NCBI GenBank assembly: GCA_030144725.1
Contig: JASKMD010000016.1
Span: 599,666 to 663,665, forward strand
DNA length: 64,000 nt
DNA from: Haematococcus lacustris
Lineage: Eukaryota > Chlorophyta > Chlorophyceae > Chlamydomonadales > Haematococcaceae
Direction: 5' to 3'
The first letter of the stretch is position 1. Each line of letters opens with the position of its first letter. Positions 32,501 through 48,409 of the stretch are shown here, piece by piece. A program made the translations under genes and the position numbers. The notes under the pieces were generated by a model, which was not told the DNA's origin, made no database searches, and was given only the letters and a program-made list of their open reading frames with translations.

Positions 32501-33170
32501 TGTTAAAGATTGGTTAAAGATGTGGTTAAACCCAAAACATCAGGATGTTAAACTAACCAGTCGCGCTCTAGCGTGGACTCTGTGTCACTTTGCAGGGGCT
32601 GGAGCTTGGACGACTACCTTCATCACATTGAGGTCGCCTTGCATTATAAGGGAATGAGATAGAGGACGGATGGAGTGTCTTGGTTGATGCTACATAGCAT
32701 GCGAAGCAGTGTACTATGTAATGTTAGTGATTGTGATAACAAACACACGTACATAGTAATCTCAATGACATTGCTTAGTGAGTGATAGCACATGCAATGT
32801 GTTATAGCGTGTTGTCCTCTTGTTGTAGTCGGTGCCTATACAGTACCTACCCAAGGCTCCCAACCCTGACCTCAGTCCTCAACCCTAACCCTTCAGCTAT
32901 CATCCAATTGTATGTAAGCATACTCGCTTCATCCATAGTACTTGAGAGATGTTAACCCATTACAAGCGCACAAGATAGCGCACATCGACTGGACATCGCA
33001 CGTCAGAAAGACTTGGCAGTATGGAGAGTTGTCAACCCATCACAAGCGCACATTGTAGCGCACATCGACTGGACATCGCACATCGCACATCGACGTAGAC
33101 AGCCGTTGGGGAGCTTCCAGCGAAGCGCTAAGACCAGCGATGCAAGTATTACTATTGGGAAGACTTGAAT
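32501..33170. other. Spacer with short tandem duplication
   Basis: A block of about 50 bp containing CACAAGCGCACA and GCGCACATCGACTGGACATC occurs twice, at 32950-33000 and 33029-33079 (period about 79 bp). No gene was recognised. Confidence 0.5.
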
Positions 33171-35157
33171 TCAGGCCGCCCCAACATGGGGTTAGTAATG
33201 TTCATGCGACTACTCTCTGAATACCGCATCGTTTTCAATAGCGCTTGTCACATTGGCAGCCACGTTTTAGTCCGCGTAATCTGACCATCAGCGCTAGCCA
33301 TTGGAGTCTTTGCTCGCGTACTGCCACATGTGCCCGCGAACAAATCACAGCGGCGATATGGGCCTCCTTGGCACCGTGAGCCACATCGTTGTGGACCCAT
33401 CTACCTAGCGTAGTGAGCTGGTTGTGCACAAATGGAATGTCCGGCCAACACCCGTCGCGATGCCTGCCAGGCGTGCAGGGCACCTAGACGGGGTGATTGG
33501 AACATATATTCGTGTTCGGTTCTCGCCGAATACACCATTTGGGTCGGCGCACACTAAGGTATCACCGGCTTACACCCCCCCTCCTCCACTGTGTCCTCCA
33601 CTGTGTCGCACCCGTTGCACCTAGAGGAAAACGGACACGAAATGTTTGTTCTTGACCCAATGGCGGATCTCTTGAAACAAACCGCACATCAAACAACCCA
33701 GGCCTCTATCAGTTTGACATCTTCAAAGTGACATGATGTTCTCCAAGCAGAATCAGGGCCACGGGGCTGTGGGGTGGCAGTTGAGCTATGAAACTTTGCA
33801 CGCAGGTGGATGGCATGTAGGGGAGTATAACTCTCAGAGGAGACGAGGCCAGATTCGGTCATGGTGTGGTGTTGTGTGACTGACTGCATGGCCCTGGCCC
33901 TGAAATCGGCTAAGGGAGTTGGTGGTCACCGACCAAAGTGAGCTTTTGGCTTACCGTACTATCTCTTTTGATTCGCGAGGCCCCGAAAAATAAAATTAAA
34001 TACTCTTTCCCGACCCAAAAAAAAGATTGTTTATTTCTTCCCGATGCAAACAATGCTGCAAAACACAGTTCTGAGGATGTGGGTGTGCTTATAAATATTC
34101 TAGGCTGCCATACCTTGCATACCATGTCAATCCTCCATGGTTCTAGCACTTCTTGCACATGTCACCATGTCAAGCTACCCGGTAACCCAGTCAAAGCCAG
34201 TATGCAAGTGGGTAGTGTCACCGTGCACCAAGTCACCAAATCTTGACTTTGCACTAGATAGGGCACTGAACCTCCCCCATGAAGTCATGGTGCTCCTGTG
34301 GCTGCTTGCAGTGCCGGCATATCTCTGCATCCTCCTCTGAACACTCAAACGTGCGTGCCCTTGCAGTCACCCATGCCGCAGCTTTGGCCAAGGCGAAGAC
34401 CCCAGCAGCTGACTTGGTGCGGCCAGCCACCCCGGCTGCTGACCTGGTATGGCCAGCCACACCGGTTGTTGCCCTAGACTGGCCAACCACCCCTACAGCT
34501 GACTTCTTGCAGCCAGCCACCCCGGCTGCTAACTTGCTAACTACAAGCCTAACACAAACTAACACAAAGCGGTCCATCGCATCGATATTTATGCAGGTCA
34601 AATAACTGTTTGACCACTTCGCGATTCAGTCAAAAACCACATTGTTTACTCGTTCGCGATTTCGCGAGGCCAAAAAAACGATTCGCGGACGCGAATCAAA
34701 AGAGAGAGTACGGTAGCTGAGTATGAGCGTTTGTAACACTGTCTGGGAGGAGCTTAACCTAGTAAGTAGCATGTTGTAAGTCCATATGGCTGAGCTGTGG
34801 CATTGCCCTCCAGGTATGGGGGGGAGGTGGGCCCGGTGCCACATTCCCGTGATCGTTCTCCGATCCGACTGTTGCTGCCGACGCGCATGCTCGCGTAGAG
34901 CAGCCAAAGCGGCGCGGGCGGTCGTAGCGATGACTGCATGCCCCGCAACGGCTTGAATTTGAATCACCAACTTTGATGCTTTGCTGTGCACGACCTATTG
35001 CGTGCATAATAATTCTGGATGGGTGAACGGTAGCTGGCAGAGTTGGCTACATGGTGAATCATTTAGCATAACATTTGGCGCAGTGAGTGCAGAGTTACAG
35101 CCGTTCTACTGCCAGGGGTCGGTTTAGTGTCATTTTTTGAATGTTGGGAGCGCCTGA
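33171..35157 (-). mobile_element. TIR DNA element, copy 2 (inverted), with nested MITE
   Basis: Same family as 12752-13976 in the opposite orientation. The ends are TCAGGCCGCCCCAACAT and the complement of TCAGGCGCTCCCAACAT. The target duplication is CTTGAAT (33164-33170 and 35158-35164), or ACTTGAAT counting the terminal A. Subtracting the nested 760-bp MITE and one TA leaves 1,225 bp, the same length as copy 1. Sequence differs by scattered substitutions. No transposase ORF was found. Confidence 0.92.
33954..34713. mobile_element. 760-bp MITE with TA target duplication
   Basis: Terminal inverted repeats CCGTACTATCTCTTTTGATT and CCGTACTCTCTCTTTTGATT (complemented at the right end) extend to GCG, with one mismatch. 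TA flanks each side (33952-33953 and 34714-34715). Copy 1 of the host element has the unoccupied TA. TSD type suggests a Tc1/mariner-like family. The interior is AT-rich with no transposase; a 108-codon frame with A-P-A-A-D repeats (34279-34605) is probably incidental. Confidence 0.9.
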
Positions 35158-35250
35158 CTTGAATGTGATACGCGGTAACTTTGATATCTCCATGCCCTTA
35201 CTCTGCCAAAGCCGACAACCTGTACTGGATGGCAACTAGTACTGGTTGTA

Positions 35251-35315
35251 AACCAGTACTGGTTGAGGTCCAGTACTGGTTAGCAACCAGTGCTGGACCT
35301 CAACCAATACTGGTT
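35251..35315. repeat. Near-perfect 31-bp hairpin with 3-nt loop
   Basis: Arms 35251-35281 and 35285-35315 pair at 29 of 31 positions around the loop AGC. They are built from repeats of CCAGTACTGG. It lies between element copy 2 and the 3' end of the ubiquilin gene. Confidence 0.9.
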
Positions 35316-35486
35316 GCCCTCACAGAAGTGCACGACAGTCAAACGATCAAATCTCGCCAGCCACTTGGAGTTGATTTTTTTTTCGAGTGCGTTGGCTTGC
35401 CAATGAGAAACTGAAGACTTCCATCAGAGAAAAAAAGTACCCTTAGGTGGCACTTATAATGCGATCTTTTCTACGAGTGTATACGT

Positions 35487-35508
35487 GTATCATGATATAT
35501 CATGATAC
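35487..35508. repeat. Perfect 22-bp palindrome
   Basis: Centred on ATAT within TATCATGATATATCATGATA. It lies about 220 bp downstream of the ubiquilin stop codon. Confidence 0.9.
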
Positions 35509-35728
35509 ATGCCACTCCCTACTAGCCGCCCATCAGCGAAGCTAACCAATTAAAGCTCCGCCCGCTCAATCTTCCGCCAAAGCCGGCACTCCCCACCTCC
35601 CTCGGCAAAACACAGCAATCAATCATTTCCCTTAGCACCGCTCGGGCTTGCAGCTGTAAGGCTGCCGCTCGGCAGTTCGGACACCGCTCTACCCCGTGCT
35701 TGTCGGTTGCTGTTGCTACTGCCAATAT

Positions 35729-41047
<5,319 letters not shown>

Positions 41048-41118
41048 GGTGACTTACGCTGCGGAACCCTGTCTCCACCACAGAATTACAACACATTGGC
41101 AATGGACGCATGGCATGG

Positions 41119-41269
41119 TGTCAACTATGCTGCCGCCACTTCATCCCGGGCTCCTGATGCTGCGACACTTCATACAAGTACATACCGCCATGTGTATAGG
41201 AAGCACGGTTGATTCCACGCCATCTTCAAATGCTGCTTCAATCCCAACAGAGTATTGTTAAATGCAGAT
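41119..41269. repeat. 151-bp direct repeat, left copy
   Basis: Starts TGTCAACTATGCTGCC and ends AATGCAGAT. It matches 43656-43806 with one difference (A/G near the end). It lies just upstream of the ubiquilin start codon, so it may contain that gene's promoter or 5' UTR. Confidence 0.95.
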
Positions 41270-43655
41270 CAGTGATGCAGAATTACATGTATTTTTACGT
41301 AATTACATGTAATTACACGCGTAATTCTGTAACTTTGTAACTTTGTAATTACATGGTTGTCCTCAGGAAAACCGTGTAATTACATACGGTCGGTAATTAC
41401 GTAATTACAGACTCGCGCAGCAGGCCGTCGGCTATCGTCGCAATATGTCGGAGGCTTCACAACAATACAAGAAGCGGATGGCCTCAGGGCTGAGAGGCAC
41501 ATCGCTTCCTTCACCACTATTGCCCAGTGGACTTGGAGGATCATCCATGAACAGCTGACGGCCGTCACAACATCAACAAGCGACCCCGGCGAGACGGACG
41601 GCCATGTCAACGGCGTTCTACGGTATTCTTGCAAACACTGCAAAAAGGAGGATTCGGCGAGCAGTAACAAGGACCGCCTTAAGAGACATCTCTTGACCAA
41701 GTTTCTGGCCAGCACGCAGGCATTGAACATCGCCAAGACCTTCCCATAACTCGCGGCAGCCATTGAAGCGTACAAGAGAACGAGGATGTTGTGACCACCC
41801 CGAGCAGCAAGTCGACAACTCGCGCAGGTGACCATCACCTCTGGACCAGGAGGGTGCAATAGTACTTATTGTTTATGTTCTGTGCACATTACAGGAAATG
41901 GAGGACAAAGGACGCTTTGCCAACGACTTGGTGAAGCTGATTGTAGACTGCAACCTCCCCTTCAACATCGTGGACAACCCAACGTTCAAGACCTTCTTGG
42001 CTACCTGGGTGCCTGCAATGCCTGTCCCCTCTCGTGACCAGGTGCACTTTACCCCCTCCCAATCCCATGTGCTCATCACCACCACCTCCCAAACCCCTCC
42101 TACCTCCACCACCTCCCACCACCTCCCAAGCACCACCCAGCCCACCACCTCCCAAGCCCAGCCCGGCCCTGTGCGTGATGTGCGTGATGCGTGGGTTTGA
42201 TGATGAGCGTTCAAAGCTGATCAAGAAGTGTGTGTTGTCTGAGCCATGGTGGGAACTGAACAACTGCTTGGTGGAGCTGATGGTCCCCGTGGCTCACAGC
42301 CATCCAAGCAGATCACGCCAACCTTGCGGACGTGCACTACGGCTTGGCCATAGTGGATAAGTGGTTTGGTGATGCCACCAGGTGAGACACTACCTCCACC
42401 ACCATCTACCACCATCTACCACCTACCACCATCTACCACCATCTACCACCTGACCTGACCTGACCTGACCTGACCTGACCTAACTATGTACAGGAAGGTG
42501 CCCATGGAGTTTGTGGACGAGGTGATGGAGCTGGAGCAAGTGTTCCGCAAGCGCATGGACTACGGGCACCACGTCGCTCTCTTCCTAGCTGCCCTGCTAG
42601 ACCCCAGGTACCGCCACAAGCCTCACAACCTGACCATTGACGAGGTGTGGGCTGCAGAGGAGCTGGCTGCTAAGCTGGCAAGCGCGGATGGCTTGGGCAC
42701 GGATGCAAGTGGCAATGCAGCGCGCCTAGAGCTCCTAGACACCTGGCTGGAGCCAGAGTACGCTGTTGGCATGGGGCTCAAGATGGACAGGTTTGCACCG
42801 GACCTGACAGCGGACCCCGTGGCCTGGTGGCGCAGGTATGGCTCAAAGCTGCCACACCTACAAGTTGTTGTGTTGTGTGTTCTTGTGTTGTCTACAAGTT
42901 GTTGTGTTGTGTGTTCTTGTGTTGTCTCACCTTCTTGTAGAGGTATAGCACGGTGCCAGCAGCCAGGAGTCCCCAGCCCAGCCCAGCCCAGCCCAGCCCA
43001 GCCCAGCCCAGCCCAGCCCAGCCCAGCCCAGCCCAGCCCAGCCCAGCCCAGCCCAGCCCAGCCCAGCCCAGCCCAGCCCAGCCCAGCCCAGCCCAGCCCA
43101 GCCCAGCCCAGCCCAGCCCAGCCCAGCCCAGCCCAGCCCAGCCCAGCCCAGCCCAGCCCAGCCCAGCCCAGCCCAGCCCAGCCCAGCCCAGCCCAGCCCA
43201 GCCCAGCCCAGCCCAGCCCGGCCCGGTGTGGTGTGGCGTGGCGTGGCGTGGTGTGGTGTGGCGTGGTGTGGTGTGGTGTGGTGTGGTGTGGTGTGGTGGT
43301 GACTTGTGGTGGTGACTTGTGGTGAATTGGTGTGGTGTGGTGTGGTGTTGACTTTTGTAGTTGACTTGTGCAAGTATGTCCGTCTTGACTGAGATGAACT
43401 TGCATAGGGTCAATAGGACCCTGTGCAGGGTCGGTAGGACCCTGCACAGGGGCAGTAGGACCCTGCACAGGGTCGGTAGGACCCTGCACAAGGTTAGTAC
43501 TGGCGGGACCCTATACAGGGTCGGTAGTTCTTCTATCAAGGTTCCTGGTGTCATGAAAGGTTGTCTAAGGAGGACCCTACACAACTCTTACAATGTCGGC
43601 TGAAGAAAACGAGCCAGTGGCGAGAAAAGATGGTTGTAATTCCCTTGTAATTACA
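41270..43655 (+). mobile_element. Decayed hAT-type transposase region
   Basis: The left edge CAGTGATGCAG is hAT-like, followed by TGTAATTAC-rich AT DNA (41280-41410). Plus-strand exon fragments include a partial BED-type finger (RYSCKHCKKED, NKDRLKRHLL near 41606-41700), the DUF659-like block LPFNIVDNPTFKTFLATW near 41955-42008, a block near 42185-42285, and [15 protein letters not shown] near 42578-42620, the same signature as in the 25246-26876 element. TAA/TGA stops and missing catalytic segments make it a relic. The right end (GTAATTACATG before 43656) does not mirror the left, so the element boundary is uncertain. Confidence 0.7.
42967..43219. repeat. CCCAG pentamer array, about 50 copies
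   Basis: Perfect GCCCA/CCCAG repeats inside the decayed transposase region. They are followed by GTGTG-type sequence (43225-43345) and imperfect 21-24 bp units with CCCTGCACAGGGTCGGTAGG (43405-43530). Confidence 0.95.
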
Positions 43656-43806
43656 TGTCAACTATGCTGCCGCCACTTCATCCCGGGCTCCTGATGCTGC
43701 GACACTTCATACAAGTACATACCGCCATGTGTATAGGAAGCACGGTTGATTCCACGCCATCTTCAAATGCTGCTTCAATCCCAACAGAGTATTGTTGAAT
43801 GCAGAT
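43656..43806. repeat. 151-bp direct repeat, right copy
   Basis: Same sequence and orientation as 41119-41269. It brackets the hAT-type region on the right. Confidence 0.95.
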
Positions 43807-44048
43807 ACCTCAGCTGTGGCACAGAGGCCACTGGAGGCAGCCTCGCATTCAGTGTTGTGAAAAGTCCAGATTTTCATCCAGAATTCTATTTAGATTTTCA
43901 TTAGGATTTTCAAGCTCTAGCTGCCAGCCATTAGGCTGCATGGCCGCCCTCCCCCTATTGGGCTTTCGGCCTTGATGCAATGCACATCAAGGCTAGGTGC
44001 AAAAATATAGGTGACATGTCTTTGGCACTTATGGGAGATGTGGCTTTT

Positions 44049-44782
44049 TGCGGGGCGGGGCGGGGCGGGGCGGGGCGGGGCGGGGCGGGGCGGGGCGGGG
44101 CGGGGCGGGGCGGGGCGGGGCGGGGCGGGGCGGGGCGGGGCGGGGCGGGGCGGGGCGGGGCGGGGCGGGGCGGGGCGGGGCGGGGCGGGGCGGGGCGGGG
44201 CGGGGCGGGGCGGGGCGGGGCGGGGCGGGGCGGGGCGGGGCGGGGCGGGGCGGGGCGGGGCGGGGGCGGGGCGGGGCGGGGCGGGGCGGGGCGGGGCGGG
44301 GCGGGGCGGGGCGGGGCGGGGCGGGGCGGGGCGGGGCGGGGCGGGGCGGGGCGGGGCGGGGCGGGGCGGGGCGGGGCGGGGCGGGGCGGGGCGGGGCGGG
44401 GCGGGGCGGGGCGGGGCGGGGCGGGGCGGGGCGGGGCGGGGCGGGGCGGGGCGGGGCGGGGCGGGGCGGGGCGGGGCGGGGCGGGGCGGGGCGGGGCGGG
44501 GCGGGGCGGGGCGGGGCGGGGCGGGGCGGGGCGGGGCGGGGCGGGGCGGGGCGGGGCGGGGCGGGGCGGGGCGGGGCGGGGCGGGGCGGGGCGGGGCGGG
44601 GCGGGGCGGGGCGGGGCGGGGCGGGGCGGGGCGGGGCGGGGCGGGGCGGGGCGGGGCGGGGCGGGGCGGGGCGGGGCGGGGCGGGGCGGGGCGGGGCGGG
44701 GCGGGGCGGGGCGGGGCGGGGCGGGGCGGGGCGGGGCGGGGCGGGGCGGGGCGGGGCGGGGCGGGGCGGGGCGGGGCGGGGC
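44049..44782. repeat. CGGGG pentamer array, about 147 copies
   Basis: Pure CGGGG with a single extra G near 44262-44266 that shifts the phase. All forward frames give Gly/Ala/Arg and reverse frames Pro/Ala/Arg translations, which are artefacts. The G-rich strand could form stacked G-quadruplexes. Confidence 0.97.
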
Positions 44783-45155
44783 CCCTTACACGGTTGAGCT
44801 GCACCTGGCATGGGTTGAGAATTCGCGGCCCAGCGTGCAAATGCTGTGCAAGATGGAGGCGCGACCACGCCCTCATTTAGCTCGTGCACAAGCGGGTCGC
44901 GCGAGTTAGAGCATAGCAATAGCTCCCTGTACGGTCACATCCGTGGAAATCATAGGCCCCATTTGAACTACTAAAGAGGAACACTCCCCACATGTATCTC
45001 CCGTCCTCATTGGCATAGTATATGCTGCAGTCCGCCCCGCCCCTGCAGTCCGCCCCCGCCCGCACCCCCGCCCCCGCCCCGTTCCTGGCCTACTGGCCTG
45101 TCAAATGGTGTGCCTCTCCCCGCCCCCACCGCTGCCGCCTCTGCCGCTGTTGCAG

Positions 45156-45290
45156 GTGTTGGTCATGGAGTGGGTGCAGGGGGAGCGGCTGCGCACTGCG
45201 GCTGACCAGCGGCCCCTAGCCCTGGGCCCTGAGGCTGCCGCTAGCAGTTCTGACTTTCTTGCAATACGATGCGGCTGCACAGCTGCATCG
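45156..45290 (+). pseudogene. ABC1/ADCK-kinase-like exon, isolated
   Basis: After an acceptor-like GTTGCAG, the block VLVMEWVQGERLRTA fits the conserved VLxMEWxxGxRL segment of plastid or mitochondrial ABC1-type atypical kinases, at the hinge region of the lobe. It continues ADQRPLALGPEAAASSSDFL. No neighbouring kinase exons (such as an HADPHPGN block) were found, so this is probably an exon fragment or part of a gene interrupted by the CGGGG array. Confidence 0.4.
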
Positions 45291-45583
45291 CTGCATATAA
45301 CATGGTTTTCGCCGGCACTTGTGACCGGTGTCACTGGCGCCAGAACTGGAGCGGAGCACAACGCCCAACGCAGCTTGACGCGGGGCGGTCGATGAAGGTT
45401 CCTCGTCATACCGGGGTTGGGCACGCGACAAGGTTACACACCCAGCCACAACAAAGGTCCCACAGTGTGCCACACACCAACACAGTTGCATGCACTCTAC
45501 TACTGCAACGCTATGACTACCAAACTAATCAAGCAACCTGACTCATGTGCAGTGCTCCCTGTCTCTTGAAAGCTGACCCCTTG

Positions 45584-46054
45584 TCAATGTGGGCTGAGAT
45601 GTTTGACCCAGCCGTTTTCCCAAATCCAAGCGCCACTGTCGCACACAGCGCAGTCGTGGGAATCGTCGCCCCATTCATCGTCGCCGCTGTCGTCGTCTAT
45701 GCTGTTCGCTCGCTGCGTTTGCTCCCTATGCTGTTGCTGGAACTCCGCCTGCTTCTCCGGCTGGTGTAGGGCGCTCACTTTGGCCTCGTCGCGCCTGCTC
45801 ATTGTCGCTGCGGGGTCTTTTCCCGTGCAACATGCAGGAAGGAGATGACGGATGCCACTCGCACCCCTGCGCGCCTGCGATTTAAGCACATGGGCAATCT
45901 CAGCTAGGGCTTTCCGCGGCGTCTTGTCTGCAGGTCGACTCATCACCTGCAGGTGGCCTGCATTGTTGATTTGCATCGGTAAAGGCTTGGCTGCTGGCGA
46001 GCCACTGAGCGCAAGAAGCGAATGCTGGTGGCTTAACAGCGCATGCATCTCCAC
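45584..46054 (-). CDS. Hypothetical ORF, 156 aa
   Basis: Mixed composition with an acidic stretch (SIDDDSGDDEWGDDSHD) and a Trp-containing end (GAWIWENGWVKHL). No family was recognised. It may be a real exon or chance; no splice context was established. Confidence 0.2.
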   Translation of the reverse strand: MEMHALLSHQHSLLALSGSPAAKPLPMQINNAGHLQVMSRPADKTPRKALAEIAHVLKSQARRGASGIRHLLPACCTGKDPAATMSRRDEAKVSALHQPEKQAEFQQQHREQTQRANSIDDDSGDDEWGDDSHDCAVCDSGAWIWENGWVKHLSPH

Positions 46055-47494
46055 TGGCTCCTACGCCGATGCGCGTTCAAGCAGCCCTACATCTCGTGGT
46101 CTCACACTTTACGCGCCCCATTTGTGCAATGGTAGTAAATGTGTCGTAGTTAGTGGTGAGGTGGAATGCCCACGTCAGCTCAGCCATTCTGGTGTGTGTG
46201 CCTAGTAGCTATAGCCCTAGTAGCTCTTGCCCACACACATCCCCTTTGTGAGGGGGGTGATGCTTTGTTATGTTGGGATTCTTATGCTGCAGCGGGCTAC
46301 TGCTGCGATATGCGCCGCTACTTGCGTTACATGTCCTCGTCGGGTATGTTCACCCAGTCCGGATCTGGCTTGCCCGGCTTTGGCGTGGCTGGGCGGCCAT
46401 CCCAGCAATGCCCAAACTTCTGCCTCGGCAATGGTAGCCGGCAATGATTGAGGTGGCAGGAACAGCAACGTGATAGCGAGCGGGTGTACGGGGTTTGGGT
46501 GTGCTGGTAGAAGTGTTGTAGTGAGTGGGGGTGAGGTGGGGCAGGGTGCTGCGTTGGGTGTGGCATGCACGATGCAGACCACGCAGCTGGTGCCAGAGTG
46601 GTGCACATCGTGTGAATGCATATGCATAGTATAACACTGCTGGGTGCACCTGCTGCTCCTGCTTGCTGGCAGTTAACCCAGGCATAGGTGCAACTGGCAG
46701 TGCGAGTCGCATGGTGGGAGTGTGACCAGGCTTGCATTTCATTACACTGCTCGTCGCGATGTCACCATCGCAAGAAGGCGGCTCTCGTCAAAGTCTCTCA
46801 ATCCGCTCCAGTCCAACACTCGACACACTACACAACTAGAGAACGCGCAGTGCGTAGCCGGCACCGCGGGGCAGCATTCATACGTCCATATTCACACGCA
46901 TGGGTTCAGCAGCTGTGCCGAGTGCTGGCCCTCGCACTGCAGAACACATGCTTCAATCTCGTTTGCAGCCGCCATGCAGCCAGCATGCAGCCGGCATGCC
47001 CTGCTTCGTCCATCACGCGAGGTTCATACAACCACAATAAGCCAAAGAATTGAGCAACAGCTCCATACAAGCCACCACAAGCAGCACCGCAGGGGGACGC
47101 ACCCACACTCCTGGCTGCTGCCCCACCCCCCCCCTCGCTCCGCCATCCCTGCGCTGCCCCTCTCACAGACCCTATTCCTATACAGGCAATCACGCCCCCC
47201 TTGGCGGCAGCGCCCCCAATACTGAGCCCCAGCCCCAGCCCCAGCCCCAGCTTGGCGGGCGCTGGGTCAGAGCAGTCATGCGGGCGGTTGCCATGCCGAT
47301 GCCATGCTCGGCATGCAGTTGATCTGACCTCCTCCCTGTTGTCCGGCCACTGCTGCTGCCCCTCACAAATCACCCCCACCCCCCTACCCCCTGCCACTGC
47401 CTGCTGGCACTGTGGCCCCCCACCTCCTCTCAAGCCATGCCCTCCTCCACCCCTTCAGAAGCAGGTCACACCCTCCCTCTCGCGCCCCCCCTCC
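46055..47494. other. Region without a firmly recognised gene
   Basis: A minus-strand block ending GHCWDGRPATPKPGKPDPD and then PDEDM with stop at about 46327 looks like a C-terminal exon, but neither its family nor its upstream exons were identified. The rest is unassigned, including likely downstream sequence of the VTE2-like gene. Confidence 0.3.
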
Positions 47495-48238
47495 TCACAG
47501 CAGCAGGGGGATCAGGATGTACTCTGCGTAGAACAGCTTCCACACGTGCATGTATGCGGCCGTGATGTCACTCTTCTTGCTCAGGTCCGTGGCCAGGGCC
47601 GTGCGCCAGAGCAGGGCGACCGCCAGGCAGTGGCCCGACACGCAGGCCAGGGTGCGCGCCCCTATGACCCCGGCGCTGCTGAGACTCATGGACACCAGGG
47701 GCAGCAGCTGGGGGGCGGGGTGCAGCGGGGCCGGGTGGAGCGGGGCCGGGGGGAGGGGGAGGAGGGGCAGGGGGGGCGGGGGCGGGGGGGCCCAGGGGCA
47801 GCTGCAGTCCGGCCAGCAGGGAGGAGGCAGACCAGTTGGTGGCGGTGGAGGCGGCGGCAAACAGGGAGTAGCAGATGGCGCCTGCAGGGCAAGGGGGGGG
47901 CAGGGGGCAGGGGGTAGGGGTAGGGGGCCAGGGGGTAGGGGGCAGGGGCCCAGGGGTTGCATGCCGCTGGAGTCAGCCAGACCTGTCCCCACCCTAGGCC
48001 GCAGGGCCCCTGCCTCTGGCCCTAGCCTGTGGCTCCGTCTGGCCTCACCCGCATAGGCCGCTGTGAGCAGCCAGATGCAGGTCCAGAACACCTTCTGCGG
48101 GCCGTGCTGCACGGTGAGTGTGCGCAGGCCAGCCCCGCGGTCCCCTGCAGCGTCCGGGATGTCCTTGAACAGCGCGATGACCACTGCGGCCAGAACCGGA
48201 GGCGGTGGCAGCCAGCAGCCAGCACTCAGCAGCACCAT
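47495..48238 (-). CDS. VTE2: Homogentisate phytyl/solanesyltransferase (VTE2-like), C-terminal part
   Basis: This UbiA-family plastid membrane enzyme prenylates homogentisate in tocopherol or plastoquinone synthesis. Exon 48183-48049 encodes VIALFKDIPDAAGDRGAG, LRTLTVQHGPQKVFWTC and IWLLTAAYAG, which includes the family's second Asp-rich motif (DIPDAAGD). The exon from 47881 begins GAICYSLFAAASTATNWSA. The last segment to stop at 47495 has VSMSLSSAGVIGARTL, DLSKKSDITAAYMHVWKLF and YAEYILIPLLL, matching the WKLFYAEYLLLP ending of VTE2/HST proteins. A Pro-rich stretch at about 47700-47800 changes frame between the last two segments without an obvious GT donor. The N-terminal half, with the first Asp motif and transit peptide, lies in or beyond the 500-N gap. 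HPT versus HST cannot be separated from this part. Confidence 0.85.
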   Translation of the reverse strand: MVLLSAGCWLPPPPVLAAVVIALFKDIPDAAGDRGAGLRTLTVQHGPQKVFWTCIWLLTAAYAGEARRSHRLGPEAGALRPRVGTGLADSSGMQPLGPCPLPPGPLPLPPAPCPPLALQAPSATPCLPPPPPPPTGLPPPCWPDCSCPWAPPPPPPLPLLPLPPAPLHPAPLHPAPQLLPLVSMSLSSAGVIGARTLACVSGHCLAVALLWRTALATDLSKKSDITAAYMHVWKLFYAEYILIPLLL

Positions 48239-48409
48239 GAGGGCCAGGGCCGGGCAGGCGGCAGCAGGTCAAGTCCTCAAATAGGGCGGCCCAGGCCAGC
48301 TCCCTGCTCCTCCCCTCTCCTCCCTCCCCTCCCTAAACTCCCCCACCCCCACCCCCCACCCCCACCCCCACCCCCACCCCCACCCCCACCCCCTCCCCCC
48401 TCCCCTCCC

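Noticed and set aside
34279..34605. 108-codon ORF in the 760-bp MITE as a gene
   Set aside because: Short internal Ala/Pro/Asp repeats from tandem DNA and no known domain; better explained as incidental.
43917..44919. Gly/Ala/Arg- and Pro/Ala/Arg-rich ORFs
   Set aside because: Translations of the CGGGG array on both strands.
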